Assembly (NCBI RefSeq): GCF_001704415.2
Contig: NC_030820.1
Span: 45,242,036 to 45,306,035, forward strand
Length of the DNA: 64,000 bases
Source of the DNA: Capra hircus
Lineage: Eukaryota; Chordata; Mammalia; Artiodactyla; Bovidae
Reading direction: 5' to 3'
Shown: piece by piece, positions 24,044 to 36,350 of the stretch
How the letters are laid out: the number at the start of each line of letters is the position of its first letter
Position numbering within the stretch: position 1 is the first letter of the stretch
The notes under the pieces: model-generated
What the model was told of the DNA's origin: nothing
The model's database searches: none
The model's input: only the letters and a program-made list of their open reading frames with translations
Translations under genes and position numbers: made by a program

Positions 24044-24140
24044 GGGGGCTTTCCTGGTGGTCTAGTAGTTAAGACTCCGTGTTTTCACTGTAGGGGGCAC
24101 AGGTTCAATCCCTGGTCAGCACAGCAGGAAAAAAAAAAAA
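24044..24140 (+). mobile_element. Short CHR-type SINE with poly-A (plus)
   Basis: tRNA-like head only ('tttcctggtggtctagtagt', B box 'ggttcaatccc') followed by an A13 tail. The 16-bp flanks (24028-24043 and 24141-24156, two mismatches) are a target duplication. Confidence 0.9.
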
Positions 24141-24156
24141 AGAATATCCATTTCTT

Positions 24157-24925
24157 CTGAAATTGTAGATGTGGGCTTCTTCTCTTATGATATTGCCTTT
24201 AATAAGATATTTAATTAGGAACTCATAAAAATTAATATTGCAAAATATACTATATGACTGGCTAAATACTTAAAGCCAGTGGAGCTCATGCACAATCTTA
24301 AGACCAAAGCATATTTTAGTGGATTCCCACCACCATTTCATTTCAGGAGGACTGTGTGCATTAGCCACATAAAAACACATTCTGCATGCCGCAAAGATGA
24401 AGCTGAGAACAATCATTTAGAGATCAGAGCACAATGAGCTTTTTCTAAGCTTACAGAGTTAAAACACAAGCTTCTGAATGATCTTAGGATGTGTTTAATC
24501 CCAGAGAAGTGACAGATTAGTGGCAGAAAACTACTTGGGATAATAGGAAAGTTTTCAAAATAAAAGCACAAGGTCAGGGAGGGTAACCATCAGAATGAAA
24601 GACGCTCTAGTTTATGTTCTCACGCTGATGCAGCCAGTGGTGACACTGAATGACCACACACCCAGTCCCTCTTTCTTAACCCAGCAGACTCTCTGGTCAC
24701 TCGCAGACTGAAGGCAATAAGACACATCATCTAAAAACGCAACAAATGCTTTAGAACCTATAGCTGTTCAGACAACTGATGTGTATTTTCCCTCAATTCC
24801 CTCTATAGCAGAAGAGTTTTTGTAACTTTTCTTTCAAACATTACCTTTCCCGTACGAACTTCTTTTCTTTTGAAATACACTTTCATTAACAATTTCATCA
24901 TTTCTATACTTCCTTGTTTTCCTAT
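24157..24925. other. Single-copy DNA
   Basis: No repeat or gene recognised. Confidence 0.4.
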
Positions 24926-25268
24926 TCATGTCTTTGTTTTGTTTTTTGTTGTTGTTGTTGTTTTCAGTTTTATTTATTTACTTTACAATATTGCATTGGT
25001 TTTGTCATACATTGACATGAATCCACCACAGGTGTACACGTGTTCCCCATCCTGAACCCCCCTCCCTCTTCCCTCCCCATCCCATCCCTCTGGATAATCC
25101 CAGTGCAGCAGCCCCAAGCACCCTGTATCATGCATCGAACCTGGACTGGCGATTCATTTCACATATGATATTTTACATGTTTCAATGCCATTCTCTCATA
25201 TCATCCCACCCTCGCCTTCTCCCACAGAGTCCAAAAGACTGTTCTCTTTTGCTGTCTTGCATACGGGG

Positions 25269-25506
25269 ACTTCCATATATATATATATATATATATATGG
25301 GACTTCCCTATAGCTCAGATGGTAAAAAATCTGCTCACAATGCAGGAGACCTGGGTTCGATCCCTGGGTCAGGAAGATCCCCTGGAGAAGGAAATGGCAA
25401 TCCACTCCAGTATTCTTGCCTGGAGAATCCCATGGACAGAGGAACCTGGTGGGCTACAGTCCATGGGGTCACAAAAAGTCAGACATGACTAAGTGACTAA
25501 CACACA
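25269..25506 (+). mobile_element. Bov-tA SINE with (AT)12 in a duplicated head
   Basis: Inserted in the L1 3' UTR with a perfect 9-bp target duplication catacgggg (25260-25268 and 25507-25515). The body from 25300 is a normal Bov-tA (B box 'ggttcgatccc', end 'gactaagtgactaacac'). Its first bases are present twice: 'gacttcc' at 25268-25274 and 'gacttcc' at 25301-25307, separated by (AT)12 at 25275-25298. Confidence 0.93.
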
Positions 25507-25532
25507 CATACGGGGTTATTGTTACCATCTTT

Positions 25533-25842
25533 CTAAATTCCATATATATGCGTTAGTATACTATATTGGTGTTTTTCTTTCTGACTTACTTCAGTCTGTA
25601 TAATAGGCTCCAGTTTCACCCACCTCATTAGAACTGATTCAGATGTATTCTTTTTAATGGCTGAGTAATATTCCATTGTGTATATGTACCACAGCTTTCT
25701 TATCCATTCGTCTGCTGATGGACATCTAGGCTGCTTCCATGTCCCGGCTATTATAAATAGTGCTGCAATGAACACTGGGGTACACATGTCTCTTTCAATT
25801 CTGGTTTCCTTGGTGTGTATGCCCAGCAGTGGGATTGCTGTG
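25533..25842 (-). pseudogene. L1 ORF2 C-terminal fragment
   Basis: About 103 codons at the very C-terminus of L1 ORF2p, downstream of the reverse transcriptase domain. Recognisable blocks are 'IPLLGIHTKETR', 'FIAALFIIAGTWKQPRCPS' and 'LWYIYTMEYYSAIKK', in the order expected for mammalian L1. The frame is still open up to the 5' truncation, so the copy is young, but it lacks endonuclease and RT and cannot act. Confidence 0.93.
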
Positions 25843-25852
25843 TCATGTCTTT

Positions 25853-28800
25853 TAATGTATTTCCATGTCATCAGATGATTTAGAGATCATCTGCCCTTGG
25901 TAACTCCTATGCTTTCTCAGAGCCTCTGCTCTCTGGCGTGCACAGACAGTGCCGCTGACACCAGAGTCTCCTCATACCTCCACCCCTGCACAGTTAGGGG
26001 GCGCAGTCTAGGTGGGGAGGTAAAGCTTAACTTCCGTGGTTCTTCTAACCTGCTTTTGACTGTTCTTTCTGTTCTTTTCTGTTCCATTTGTTAAGTTATG
26101 ATACTGAACTGACCATTCTTCTCATTGTTATACCTGAGCCTAGAAGAATCAAAAAATCTCTTAAATTCTCTTTTTCTCTATCAAAGCTTAATGTAATAGG
26201 AAGAAAGGCTCTCAGTATTTTCATACAGAATGTCTGGTTTTCAAAGATAAATATAGGCTCTACAATAACAGAAAATAGACTGAGAGGACATGGCGTTACT
26301 ATTAATTTTGACCCAGAACCAGAAGTGACTACATACTTCTTCACAGGTGCCTTCTGTTGGCAAAAAACTTTTCCAGCTTTATCCTTTCATTCAAGACACA
26401 GCATATTTCAAGTGTCTCAGCTCAAAGTAACAGTAGACTCACCACCCTCTTCTCCCCTACTCCCTTCTATGAGCTGATAGATAACACACCATCTTTTTAA
26501 CCCTGTAGTTTGAGAAAAATCATTACTAGCCATTCCCTCATTTGCTCTGCACTTTTTCTAAGCCAGGCCCTTGGTCAGTGTTAGAAGGACAAGCTAACCC
26601 TCCTTCCCATGTTAGCCCTCCTTCCAGGACTCAAACTCAATGCTGGTGGAAGTTACAAACGCATAACTAAAACGCAGTAAATCAAATGATGCAATAAGGC
26701 TACAGACAACGCCTGTGGGATAGCTCATCCTCCGAGAGGGGAATCAAGACAAAGAGCTTGTACACTGAGAAGAAAGACAATGAGATTCTAGACTTAAAGA
26801 CCTCCATCAGCAAAATCACAGACATTAACAGGGCTAGCATACGAGAAACCTACAAAAAGTGGGTTTGGGTTACCCAGACCTAGCCTCTGTCACAAAAATT
26901 CCTTGACATATCCCTCATTCTGACGTTAAGGATTTCTCTCAATCCACATCACTAAATTAACATTCTCACTGCTATGCCACAAGACCCTATCAACTTCTAT
27001 CCATACCTCAATCTGACATCCTTTCAATCTATCATGTTTAGTAAATGTTTCTTAGTTTGTTTCAAAGAATGGAAATAATGATAAAATAGTAAGCATTGCC
27101 TAACTTCTATAAATCATAATAAAAACTTCCAATTGAAAATAATTATTTTGAAAAATTTGCAAACTGAAAATTGAAAAATTTGACATGAAGTTAAGGGAAA
27201 CTATCCAAGCAGTCATAATAACAAAATATTGTGCAAAACTTCCTCATAAAGATAAATTTAATTAATATGTTTAGAGATCCCTGGTTGGCATGGGACAGAT
27301 TTTGTAACCCTTTGATATTTTTGCTATCCAGTTTTTGAAGCATCATATAGATCACAAGCACTCCATATCTAAAGTAGGGGGAGAGGTGCTTTTTAAACCC
27401 TGCACACACATTCTAATTCTTTTCATTCTTGAATAGCTCACTGCAGGGGCTAAACAACTCATCAAGGTTAACCATTCTTCTTGCCACCTTCAAAAATGAC
27501 ATTCTCAGAAGAATTGTGCAACCAAGTCAGATACTGTGGGCACATTTAATTAACTAAATGTCAGAGACCAAAGTGGCTACAAAAAGAGGAAAAACAGGAG
27601 AGGGCATAACCTTGAGATACTTGTTGTTAAATGGTTTTAAAGGACTGTTCAACTGGGCAGCACACTTGTAGTCCAAAGAGCAAGTTAAGAAATTCATGAA
27701 TATTTCTATAAATAACTTAATTCAATTCTCCTATAATGATCTCATATTGGGACAATATGAATGGTTAAAAAATGAAGAGGGAAACTGTTACTCTTTTTTT
27801 CTGCCTCTATTTTTCTCTCAAATGTCAAGTTGTATATTTAGCTGATCCTACCTTCAGAAAAATTGCTAGATCAATCAGCTACTGAGTAACCAACACCACA
27901 TACTCAGATTCTACAAATAGGGTGACCCATTCTTCAAACACTCATAGACCTCCTTCACCTCCCTAACTGAACATGGCCATGAAAACCTGGACTGCTTTGG
28001 GGGGTAGGAGGGGAGAAATATTTCCAACATATTCTTCACTGGGCAAGTACAGCTTAACCTTGGAACTAAAGATCTCCGTTTGTTTCTACCCTGCTTCTTT
28101 TTTTCTCTTGGTCACTCTATTTACTTCTGGGCAGCCACTGCATTCTAGGAACCATGATTCATTTGATAAAGCCCACACCTCATATTCATCTGTCTGCCCA
28201 AGCTTGGATGGAGAGTGTTTGCTGGTGGTGGGACAATGCTAACTCTGTTCCAACTCTGACATACTGAGCCATACCCCTGCCATGAGATCTCCTCAGAGCT
28301 TTCCAAAATCCGACCTCTTCCTGACATCTAGAACCCTCTGCTACCTTCAACCCCCTAGAAAAATGTAGCCATAGATAGGACCAGAGATCATGGCATAAAT
28401 AATTTCACATAATTCCATCTGAATTCCTTTCCTTGTGAGTAGAAATCATGTATCAGAAACTCAACCTTATCCACATTTCTTGCTTGTTACTCTATTGTTT
28501 TAAATCTATTTCTACTATTAATAGAATTCTTTCCTTTTTGTTGACAAAAAGAATATATCTACCCTTTTAAATCTTGGGATGGAGTCTGCTCTTTCCATGT
28601 GTCTCCCCCATCCTCTCTTTCTTGTCTAATCACGCCCAATATGCTGGCTATTCTGATGGAACTCCTCTATGACCAGCTGGATTCCCCATGTTTCTCTGAT
28701 TGTATGCCTTGGGATATGAGGTCATAATTCCTATCCAGTCAGTAATGCATCTACTAATAAAGCCTGTCCTAGAAAGATGAAGCCATAATGAAAGGAGTTT

Positions 28801-29428
28801 GGAGTGAACAGCAAACATGATTAAGGTTCCTATGGTATTGATTTATGAGAGAATCATAGGGCAAACTAAGCACTCAAAAGAAATCTAACTGCTTATGTTG
28901 ATATACAACAATAAGTAAACAGAATTATGCTTTTATTATTTTGGTATGGATGCTCTCTTCATTCAGGTTCCCATGGAAATGAATCCTCAGACAAAAATTT
29001 GAGGGCATGTATTTGATTTCAGAGGGAGCCCTGGCAAACCAGAGAAGTGACAGAAGGAAGTAGAAGCAACCAATATAAGGGACGTCCTCAAGGAGTCACC
29101 CCCAGAGGAAAGTGGGGCTCAGCTCAGCTGAAGAACAACAGAAGTCAGTCTAGGCCACTGGTTCAGAGTTACCCAGTCGGGGAGGGGGAGTGCACGGAAA
29201 CTGGGACAGCCACAAACAACTCCCTTTGGTCACTAATTCTCCATGGCTTCTGGCTGCTTTTCCAGTGGGGAGAATGGGCCCTGTGCACTGGTCATCAGGC
29301 CACTACGCACTGTAACCACACCTCTGAGGCCCAAGGACATGGCTGGGAGTCCAGTGCCTCCTTCAAGGGCTTTCATTCTTAACTCCTTTATTGATCAAAA
29401 TTCTTATATGAAGCTTAATTGTCAAAAC
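25853..29428. other. Long single-copy stretch
   Basis: About 3.6 kb with no confidently named repeat. An L2-like remnant may lie at about 26560-26740. A GC-richer block at 28960-29390 carries overlapping frames but no domain; it could be an old, unclassified LTR or a single-copy element. The 129-codon frame at 26088-26477 (plus) is hydrophobic and patternless. No gene is supported. Confidence 0.4.
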
Positions 29429-29905
29429 TTGCTTTAAAAATAAGCCAATGTGGGCCAAATCTTTAACAGAAACCTCATCAGAAAAGATATTCATACGATA
29501 AAATAAATGTATGAAAAGATGCTCCATATAATATGTCATTAGGAAAATGCAAATTAAAATGAAATACCACTACATGCTTATTAGTATAGCTAAAATCCAG
29601 GGCACAACACCACCAAATGCTGGTGAGAAGACAATGTGGTGGTTTCTTACAAAACTAAATAGAGTCTCACTATATGATACAGCCACTATGCTCCCTGGCA
29701 GTTACCCAAAGGAGCTGAAAACTTATCTCCACATAAACACCTACGCATGGATGTTTACAGCAGCTTTAATCATAATTACCCAAACCTGGAAGCAACCAAG
29801 ATGTCCTTCAGTAGGTAAATGGATAAATAAGCTGTGGTACATCCAGACAATGAATATTATTCAGCACTAATAATAAATGAGCTATCAGTCCAAAAAAAGA
29901 CATTG
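29429..29905 (+). mobile_element. Old L1M ORF2 C-terminal region (plus)
   Basis: Decayed L1 sequence: 'atatgtcattaggaaaatgc', 'gctggtgagaagacaatgtg', 'tgtttacagcagctttaatc', 'cctggaagcaaccaagatgt'. The translated stretch 29547-29870 shows the ORF2 C-terminal 'TAALIIITQTWKQPRCPSVG' type motif. Older than the 24.9 kb copy, since internal stops and losses are common. Confidence 0.85.
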
Positions 29906-32900
29906 TATGGATGCTGAGTCTACTTCCTTGGCACAGCGGCTTGTGTGCAAAAGGTGATCAACAGGCACTTACTAACAGACAAGTGAGTGAGTGAGTAAGT
30001 AAATGAATGAATTCTCAATGAGTCAATAGGAAAATTTTAAAAAGCAGGAAAAAAAAGGGGGAGAGGTTAAATTTATCTAGTTTTACTACTTTTAAACAGT
30101 GGTAAATGTGCAGCCAATGTATTAATGATCTAAGAAAGAGAGAATAAAGAGTGACAGGAAAGTTATAAATTTTCAATCAGAAATGAATGTGCTGAATAAT
30201 ATATTGCCTAGAAAGAGGATAAGAAAAGAAGCATGAATGGATAACAATGGCGATGGATGACACCAGTGAGGAGATAAACACCTTGGTCCATGGAGAACTG
30301 ACCAGGACCAAGATAACAGGCTGTAAGTGGAAAGGGGGAGGAGGGTGCTTCTGGACCGGAGTGGGGAACCACTGAAAACAAAACAGCATAGGCTTCATAA
30401 TCAAAACACTGAAGCTGAAAATGATCCAGCATTTAGAAGAAAGTTGGCTGTAGTGATCTTTCCACAGAGGATACAGACACTCATGACCACTCTGGTTGGA
30501 TCCTGAACTAGCTTATGGACAAGACTGGGGTTTCTGCCTCTCCACGCGTGGACTCATTGCTCACAGGACCCGCCTAGACCTTAGATACCATTGTGATTAT
30601 CACCAAGTATTGTGGGAAAGTGGTAGAACTCTGACCTAATACAAAAGAAAAACACAGAGTAACTATGGAAAAATAATCTTTCCTTTAATGAATTTTGGAA
30701 AAAAAAAAGTCTTTCCACTTGATAGAATAAATATTTTCTCTGTAAATTTTGAATATCATTGTCCATACACTTGCTTAACACCATTATTTTTGAACATATT
30801 ATAGCTATATTAAACCACATTCGGATTCCTCAGGAAAAGTATTATTATTTACTTTCTCTAGTTTAACAAGTCTTCAATTTGTCAGTAGCTTGTAGGAACA
30901 GCTTAGAAGAGGCACTTAAGCATGTCAACAAGCATAATACATTTATACTCGTTTAAAAATGGTTTAAGATATTAGCTAGTGAAACAAAAGCTGCAGCAGG
31001 ATTAAAGAATTAATTAAACTTTACAAATAGAGCTACAAGTAGATGTGGAATTGCTGTAAGTGTGAAAAACAGTATCTTCAGAACTCAATTGCTTCTAACC
31101 AAAAAAAAAAAAAAAAAAAAGTGAGTTATCACCTTAAACCAAAGAAGTAATAATCCAAGAATGGTAAGGGGACAAAGAGCCAAGAGATCTCATAAGAATG
31201 AGTAACAAGTACTGCATAGCACATACATGTACAGATATAAACAACAAACAGCTACTGTATACAGTCAACACTTAGAGTAATTTGGCAAAATGAAGGCAAT
31301 TTAGCTAGAAATATGGATAACTGAAATTTTAGTAATAAATGTATTCATATAATGGAGATGCATATGACCTTAATCTAGAAGCTCTCAAACACAAACCAAA
31401 AAATGAATGGATATTTTGTATAGTTTCAATAAAGTTATGAAGTAAAACTGCAATAACAAATCTCTCTTAAAGTGTACCTGAAGGCAATGATATATTGGTA
31501 TATATCCCTATGCTTAAAAATAATCATGGAAGGACACTGAAGCTCTCTTTGCTTTTGTTACCAGAATCCTCGAATACAGACAGTAGTGGAATTAATCTAC
31601 TGTTTCATCTGTGGCTTGAACAGTGCACCCTGAAGAAGCATTTCACAAGCCAACATCCTTCCATCCCTCTCGGGAAGTGTTTTGATTACTCTGCTTTATG
31701 TATCTGTTAACTGGGACATAATAAAAACACTCTCAACTCATCTCCTCCCTGGAGACGTGATGTGAGCAGAGCTGACGTTGCAGACACTGAGAGCTGTAAT
31801 TTGGGTCAGCAAGTTGGAGGAGTGAGGCAGAACTTGACACTAGGAGAAGACTCTCAAACGGATGTGATGTAATGACCACTTATAAAGAGAAAAGGGAAAC
31901 AGTAACAGCACTCCCTAGTTCCTACCACCAGAGCTGATCAACACTACCTAACATTCTCTAATTATGTGAAGTAACTATGCAATATAAAGTAATCGATTAT
32001 CTGATATTGCTACCTGACATGCTCTACTGAACATATCGACAACAAATTGTTCCTCAATATTGTCTACTGGGCACAATGCTAATGAACATTGCCATGGGGC
32101 TGTTCAAAACTGAGCTCATGGAGTTTCATCCATTTGCAGCCAGAAGAGGGGTTCAGCTTGCTCTTAGAACCCCACAAGAGAGCCCTGAGTTGTGGATGAT
32201 GCAACCCATACGCCACCACCTTCCCCTTCACTCTATATGAATGATTGAAACCTTTATTCAAACTTTGTCATGACATGCTTTGATTTTTTTTCTTGTACAG
32301 AAGAGTCTTTTACATGTTAACTTCCCATCTTCCCATGACAATTAAGGTACCACTGCTCTGTACTAAGTCTCTTTTATTTATTATATTGAATCAAAGTCCT
32401 GGATAATGGTGACCAAAAAATGTATCATCTTTCAACAGCATTGCAAAAGACATGGGCTGCACATGTATAACAGTGAGAAACTTGATATGTAACGTCTGAT
32501 GAACACATAATACATGATAACAGACATTGCTGATTCTTTACAGTTTTGGGGTTCACTCTTTTCTGCATCTGACTGGGGGTCTGGATGTGGACCAAGGCAT
32601 CATCTAAGCCTCTGGCCACATACCTAACTATATATGCTAACCTGAATAGGGATTAGAAAATACAAGTAGAATTGAGACGGATGGTCAGGGCTGGACTCCT
32701 CTCAGGTACAGCATGTCTTCAAGGACCACACACAGTAATGGTCCTGAGCAAAGAGAAGTCTAGCCTGACTGTGATGCTACCCACGCCCCATAGATTACAG
32801 GAGACTGGGTGATGCCGGGTACAGCCATGTTCAAAACTGAGAGTAGAGGTGAGTCCACCACCTTTGCTCTGTCAGAGTGAGTGTAGGGTGAAATGCAAAT

Positions 32901-33048
32901 GTGAACTCATTTTACTCATTTTTTTTAACGTTTTGGAGTTAGGAAACCCAGCTCTAGGCTTCTCTTTTAGTGAGTATGAAAAGAGGAAAAGACTGCTTTT
33001 CTCCTCCTTAAAAAGTAATTTCTCGACTGCCATAGTGAAGAGAGATAA
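29906..33048. other. Long single-copy AT-rich stretch
   Basis: About 3.1 kb. It holds a short (GAGT/GAAT) run at 29983-30013 and an A20 run at 31101-31120 with no SINE attached. Open frames are under 80 codons. I recognise no gene; 30840-31090 looks like ordinary single-copy DNA with homeodomain-type TAAT cores, which is weak evidence on its own. Confidence 0.4.
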
Positions 33049-33064
33049 AGAGAAAGCTTGGCAT

Positions 33065-33191
33065 GGGTGCTCCTTGGTTGTCCAGTGGTTAGGATTCGGT
33101 GCTTTTACTGTGGTGGCCTGGGTTCAGCCCCTGGTCAGAGAACATCCTGCAAGCCGTGTGACATGGTCAAAAAAAAAAAAAAACGCGCAAG
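33065..33191 (+). mobile_element. CHR-type SINE with poly-A (plus)
   Basis: tRNA-like head ('gttgtccagtggttaggatt', B box 'ggttcagcccc'), then 'aagccgtgtgacatggtc' and A15. Flanks at 33049-33064 and 33192-33207 form a 16-bp target duplication with two mismatches. Confidence 0.9.
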
Positions 33192-33495
33192 AGAGAGATC
33201 TTGGCATTGAGACAACAATGAAGTGGCAGGAAATTCCGTGTCCAGTCTCAAGACTGACCATAGAATCTCAAGTGGTAGACTTGAGGCTTTCTCTGTAGAT
33301 GGCAGGCACAACCAACTCACTGGCTGATGGGACATCCCGCTTACAGCCCCAATATTCCTTAGCTAATCCTTGGTGTCATCTTGAACCAAGCACAAAATGA
33401 CACCTTGAAAGAATGGATATAAGTTCTAGAAAACTGACTGGAACTGGAGCATGTTTATTTTCTTGAGTATTTCTTTCTACTTTTCTGCCTATAAT

Positions 33496-33854
33496 CAGTT
33501 CAGTTCAGTCATTCAGTCATGTCCGACTCTTTGGAACCCCATGAACCGTAGCACACCAGGCCTCCCTGTCCATCACCACTCCCGGCATTTACCCAAACTC
33601 ATGTCCGTTGAGTTGGTAATACCACCCAACCATCTCATCCTCTGTCGTCCTCTTCTCCTCCCTCCTTCAATCTTTCCCAGCATCCGGATCTTTTCAAATG
33701 AGTCAGCTCTTCACATCAGGTGGTCAAAGTATTGGTGTTTCAGCTTCAACATCAGTCCTTCCAATGAACACCCAGGACTGACCTCCTTTAGGATGGACTG
33801 GTTGGATCTCCTTGCAGTCCAAGGGACTCTCAAGAGTCTTCTCCAACACCACAG
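33496..33854 (-). mobile_element. BovB 3' end (minus)
   Basis: 359 bp of BovB 3' end, 5'-truncated at 'caacaccacag'. It has a perfect 14-bp target duplication tttctgcctataat at 33482-33495 and 33855-33868, so the limits are exact to within a base or two. Confidence 0.97.
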
Positions 33855-34007
33855 TTTCTGCCTATAATACTAATATCTTTATTTACTAAATTTGGGAGAG
33901 TTCAGTGATACCAGTTGTACACACTTCCCTGAGGCAGGGATTGCATCATTTGTTATTCTTGGTGCTACGAAGGACACATTAACTGTATATACCAAAACAC
34001 CACCATG

Positions 34008-36350
34008 TGGGCCTTAGGACGCACCACTCTGAACAAAGCTAGTGGAGGTGATGGAATTCCAGTTGAGCTATTTCAAATCCTAAAAGATGATGTCATTAAA
34101 ATGCTCCACTCAATATGTCAGCAAATTTGGAAAACTCAGCAGTGGCCATAAGACTAGAAAAGGTCAGTTTTCATTCCAATTCCAAAGAAGGGCAATGCCA
34201 AAGAATGTTCAGACTACCACACAATTGCACTCATCTCATATGCTAGCAAAGTAATGCTCAAAATTCTCCAAGCTAGACTTCAACAGTATGTGCCTAGAAC
34301 TCACAGATGTTCAAGTTGGATTTTAAAAAGGCAGAGGAAACAGAGATCAAATTGCCAATATCCGTTGGATCATAGAAAAAGCAACAGAATTTTAAAAAAT
34401 CTACTTTTGCTTTGATTACACCAAAGCCTTTGACTGTGTTCAGTTCAGTTCAGTCGCTCAGTCATGTCCGACTCTTTGCGACCCCATGAATCGCAGCATG
34501 CCAGGCCTCCCTGTCCATCACCATCTCCCGGAGTTCACTCAGACTCACGTCCAACGAGTTGGTGATGCCATCCAGCCATCTCATCCTCGGTCATCCCCTT
34601 CTCCTCCTGCCCTCAATCCCTCCCAGCATCAGAGTCTTTTCCAATGTGTCAACTCTTCACATGAGGTGGCCAAAGTACTGGAGTTTCAGCTTTAGCATCA
34701 TTCCTTCCAAAGAACACCCAGGGCTGATCTCCTTTAGAATGGACTGGGTGGATCTCCTTGCAGTCCAAGGGACTCTCAAGAGGCTTGTCCAACACCACAG
34801 TTCAAAAGCATCAATTATTCGGCACTCAGCCTTCTTCACAGTCCAACTCTCACATCCATACATGACCACTGGAAAAACCATAGCCTTGACTAGACGGACC
34901 TTAGTTGGCAAAGAAATATGTCTCTGCTTTTCAATATGCTGTCTAGGTTGGTCATAACTTTTCTTCCAAGGAGTAAGCGTCTTTTAATTTCATGGCTGCA
35001 GTCACCATCTGCAGTGATTTTGGAGCCCAAAAAAATTAAGTCTGACACTGTTTCCACTGTTTCCCCATCTATTTCCCATGAAGTGATGGGACCAGATGCC
35101 ATGATCTTCATTTTCTGAATGTTGAGCATTAAGCCAACTTTTTCACTCTTTCTTTTACTTTCATCAAGAGGCTTTTTAGTTCCTCTTCACTTTCTGCCAT
35201 AAGGGTGGTGTTATCTGCATATCTGAGGTTATTGATATTTCTCCCGGCAATCTTGATTCCAGCTTGTGCTTCTTCCAGCCCAGCATTTCTCATGATGTAC
35301 TCTACATATAAGTTAAGACTGTGTAGATCACAACAAATTGTGGAAAACTTCAAGAGATGGGAACACCAGATTACCTTACCTGCCTCCTGAGAAATCTGTA
35401 TGCAGGTCAAGAAGCAACAGTTAGAATTGGACATGGAACAACAGACTGGTTCCAAATAGGGAAAGGAATATGTCAAGGCTGTATATTGTCACCTTGCTTA
35501 TTTAACTTACATGCAGAGTACATCATGTGAAATACCAGACTGGATGAAGCACAAGCTGGAATCAAGACTGCCGGGAGAAATATCGATACCCTCAGATATG
35601 CAGATGACACCACCCTTATGGCAGAAAGTGAAGAACTAAAGAGCCTCTTAGTGAAAGAGGAGAGTGAAAAGTTGGCTTAAAGCTCAACATTCAGAAAACG
35701 AAGATCATGGCATCTGGTCCCATCACTTCATGGCAAATAGATGGGAAAACAATGGAAACAGACTTTATTTGGGGGGCTCCAATATCACTGCAGGTGGTGA
35801 CTGCAGCCATGAAATTAAAAGACCTTTGCTCCTTGGAAGAAAAGTTATGTCAACCTAAGCAGCATATTAAAAAGCAGACATCACTTTGCCAATAAAGGTC
35901 CATCTAGTCAAAGCTATGGTTTTTCCAATAGTCATGTATGGATGTGAGAATTGGACTGTAAAGAAAGCTGAATGTGGAAGAATTGATGCTTTTGAACTGT
36001 GGTGTTGGAGAAGACTCTTGTGAGTCCCATGGACTGCAAGGAGATCAAACCAGTCCATCCTAAAGGAAATCAGTCCTGAAAATTCATTGGAAGGACTGAT
36101 TCTGAAGCTCAAACTCCGATACTTTGGTCACTTGATGCAAGGAACTGACTCATGGGAAAAGACCCTGATGCTGGAAAAGATTGAAGGCAGGAGGGGGACG
36201 ACACAGGATGAGATGGTTGGATGGCATCACCAACTCAATGGACATGAGTTTGAGGAAGCTCCAGGAGTTGCTGACGGACAGGGCAGCCTGGCATGTTATA
36301 GTCGATTGGGTTGCAAAAAGTCGGACTGAGCAACTGAACTGAATTGAACT
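34008..36350 (+). mobile_element. BovB LINE (plus), split by a second BovB
   Basis: BovB in sense orientation: 34008-34439 covers 'gaacaaagctagtggaggtg' to 'ccaaagcctttgactgtgt' (RT motif A region), and 35325-36350 continues from 'agatcacaacaaattgtgg' through the RT core (YADD codons at about 35599) to the ctgaa-type 3' end. A minus-strand BovB separates the two parts. The coding frame is destroyed by several stops and indels (for example the 'aagactagaaaagg' stop near 34150 and a lost codon group near 35650). The outer target duplication is uncertain. Confidence 0.95.
34440..35316 (-). mobile_element. BovB 3' part (minus), nested in BovB
   Basis: Runs from the 3' end at left ('cagttcagttcagtcgctca') to a 5' truncation after 'tctacatataagtta'. 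An 8-bp target duplication gactgtgt is visible at 34432-34439 and 35317-35324. Because the host copy is in the opposite direction and later contains the same region (about 35505-36350), the pair forms a large inverted repeat. Confidence 0.94.

Larger units (their letters stand above)
24936..25842 (-). mobile_element. Young L1 3' end (minus), with SINE inside
   Basis: The 3' end is on the left with a T/G-rich complement of the A-tail (24936-24965). Then come the 3' UTR ('gaatccaccacaggtgtaca', 'ctgcatcgaacctggactgg' type region to 25259) and, after the SINE, the UTR remainder and ORF2 C-terminus up to a 5' truncation at 25842. The target duplication tcatgtcttt lies at 24926-24935 and 25843-25852. 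Related copies in the window are at 47266-48400 and 59500-59882. Confidence 0.95.

Noticed and set aside
28960..29390. Host exon
   Set aside because: GC-richer with open frames in two registers, but there is no recognisable domain and no supported splice sites.
30270..30400. MER5-type DNA transposon end
   Set aside because: Only a short 'ggaaccactg' like match; the rest does not follow the family.
31101..31120. Processed pseudogene tail (A20)
   Set aside because: No upstream mRNA-like sequence or target duplication could be recognised.
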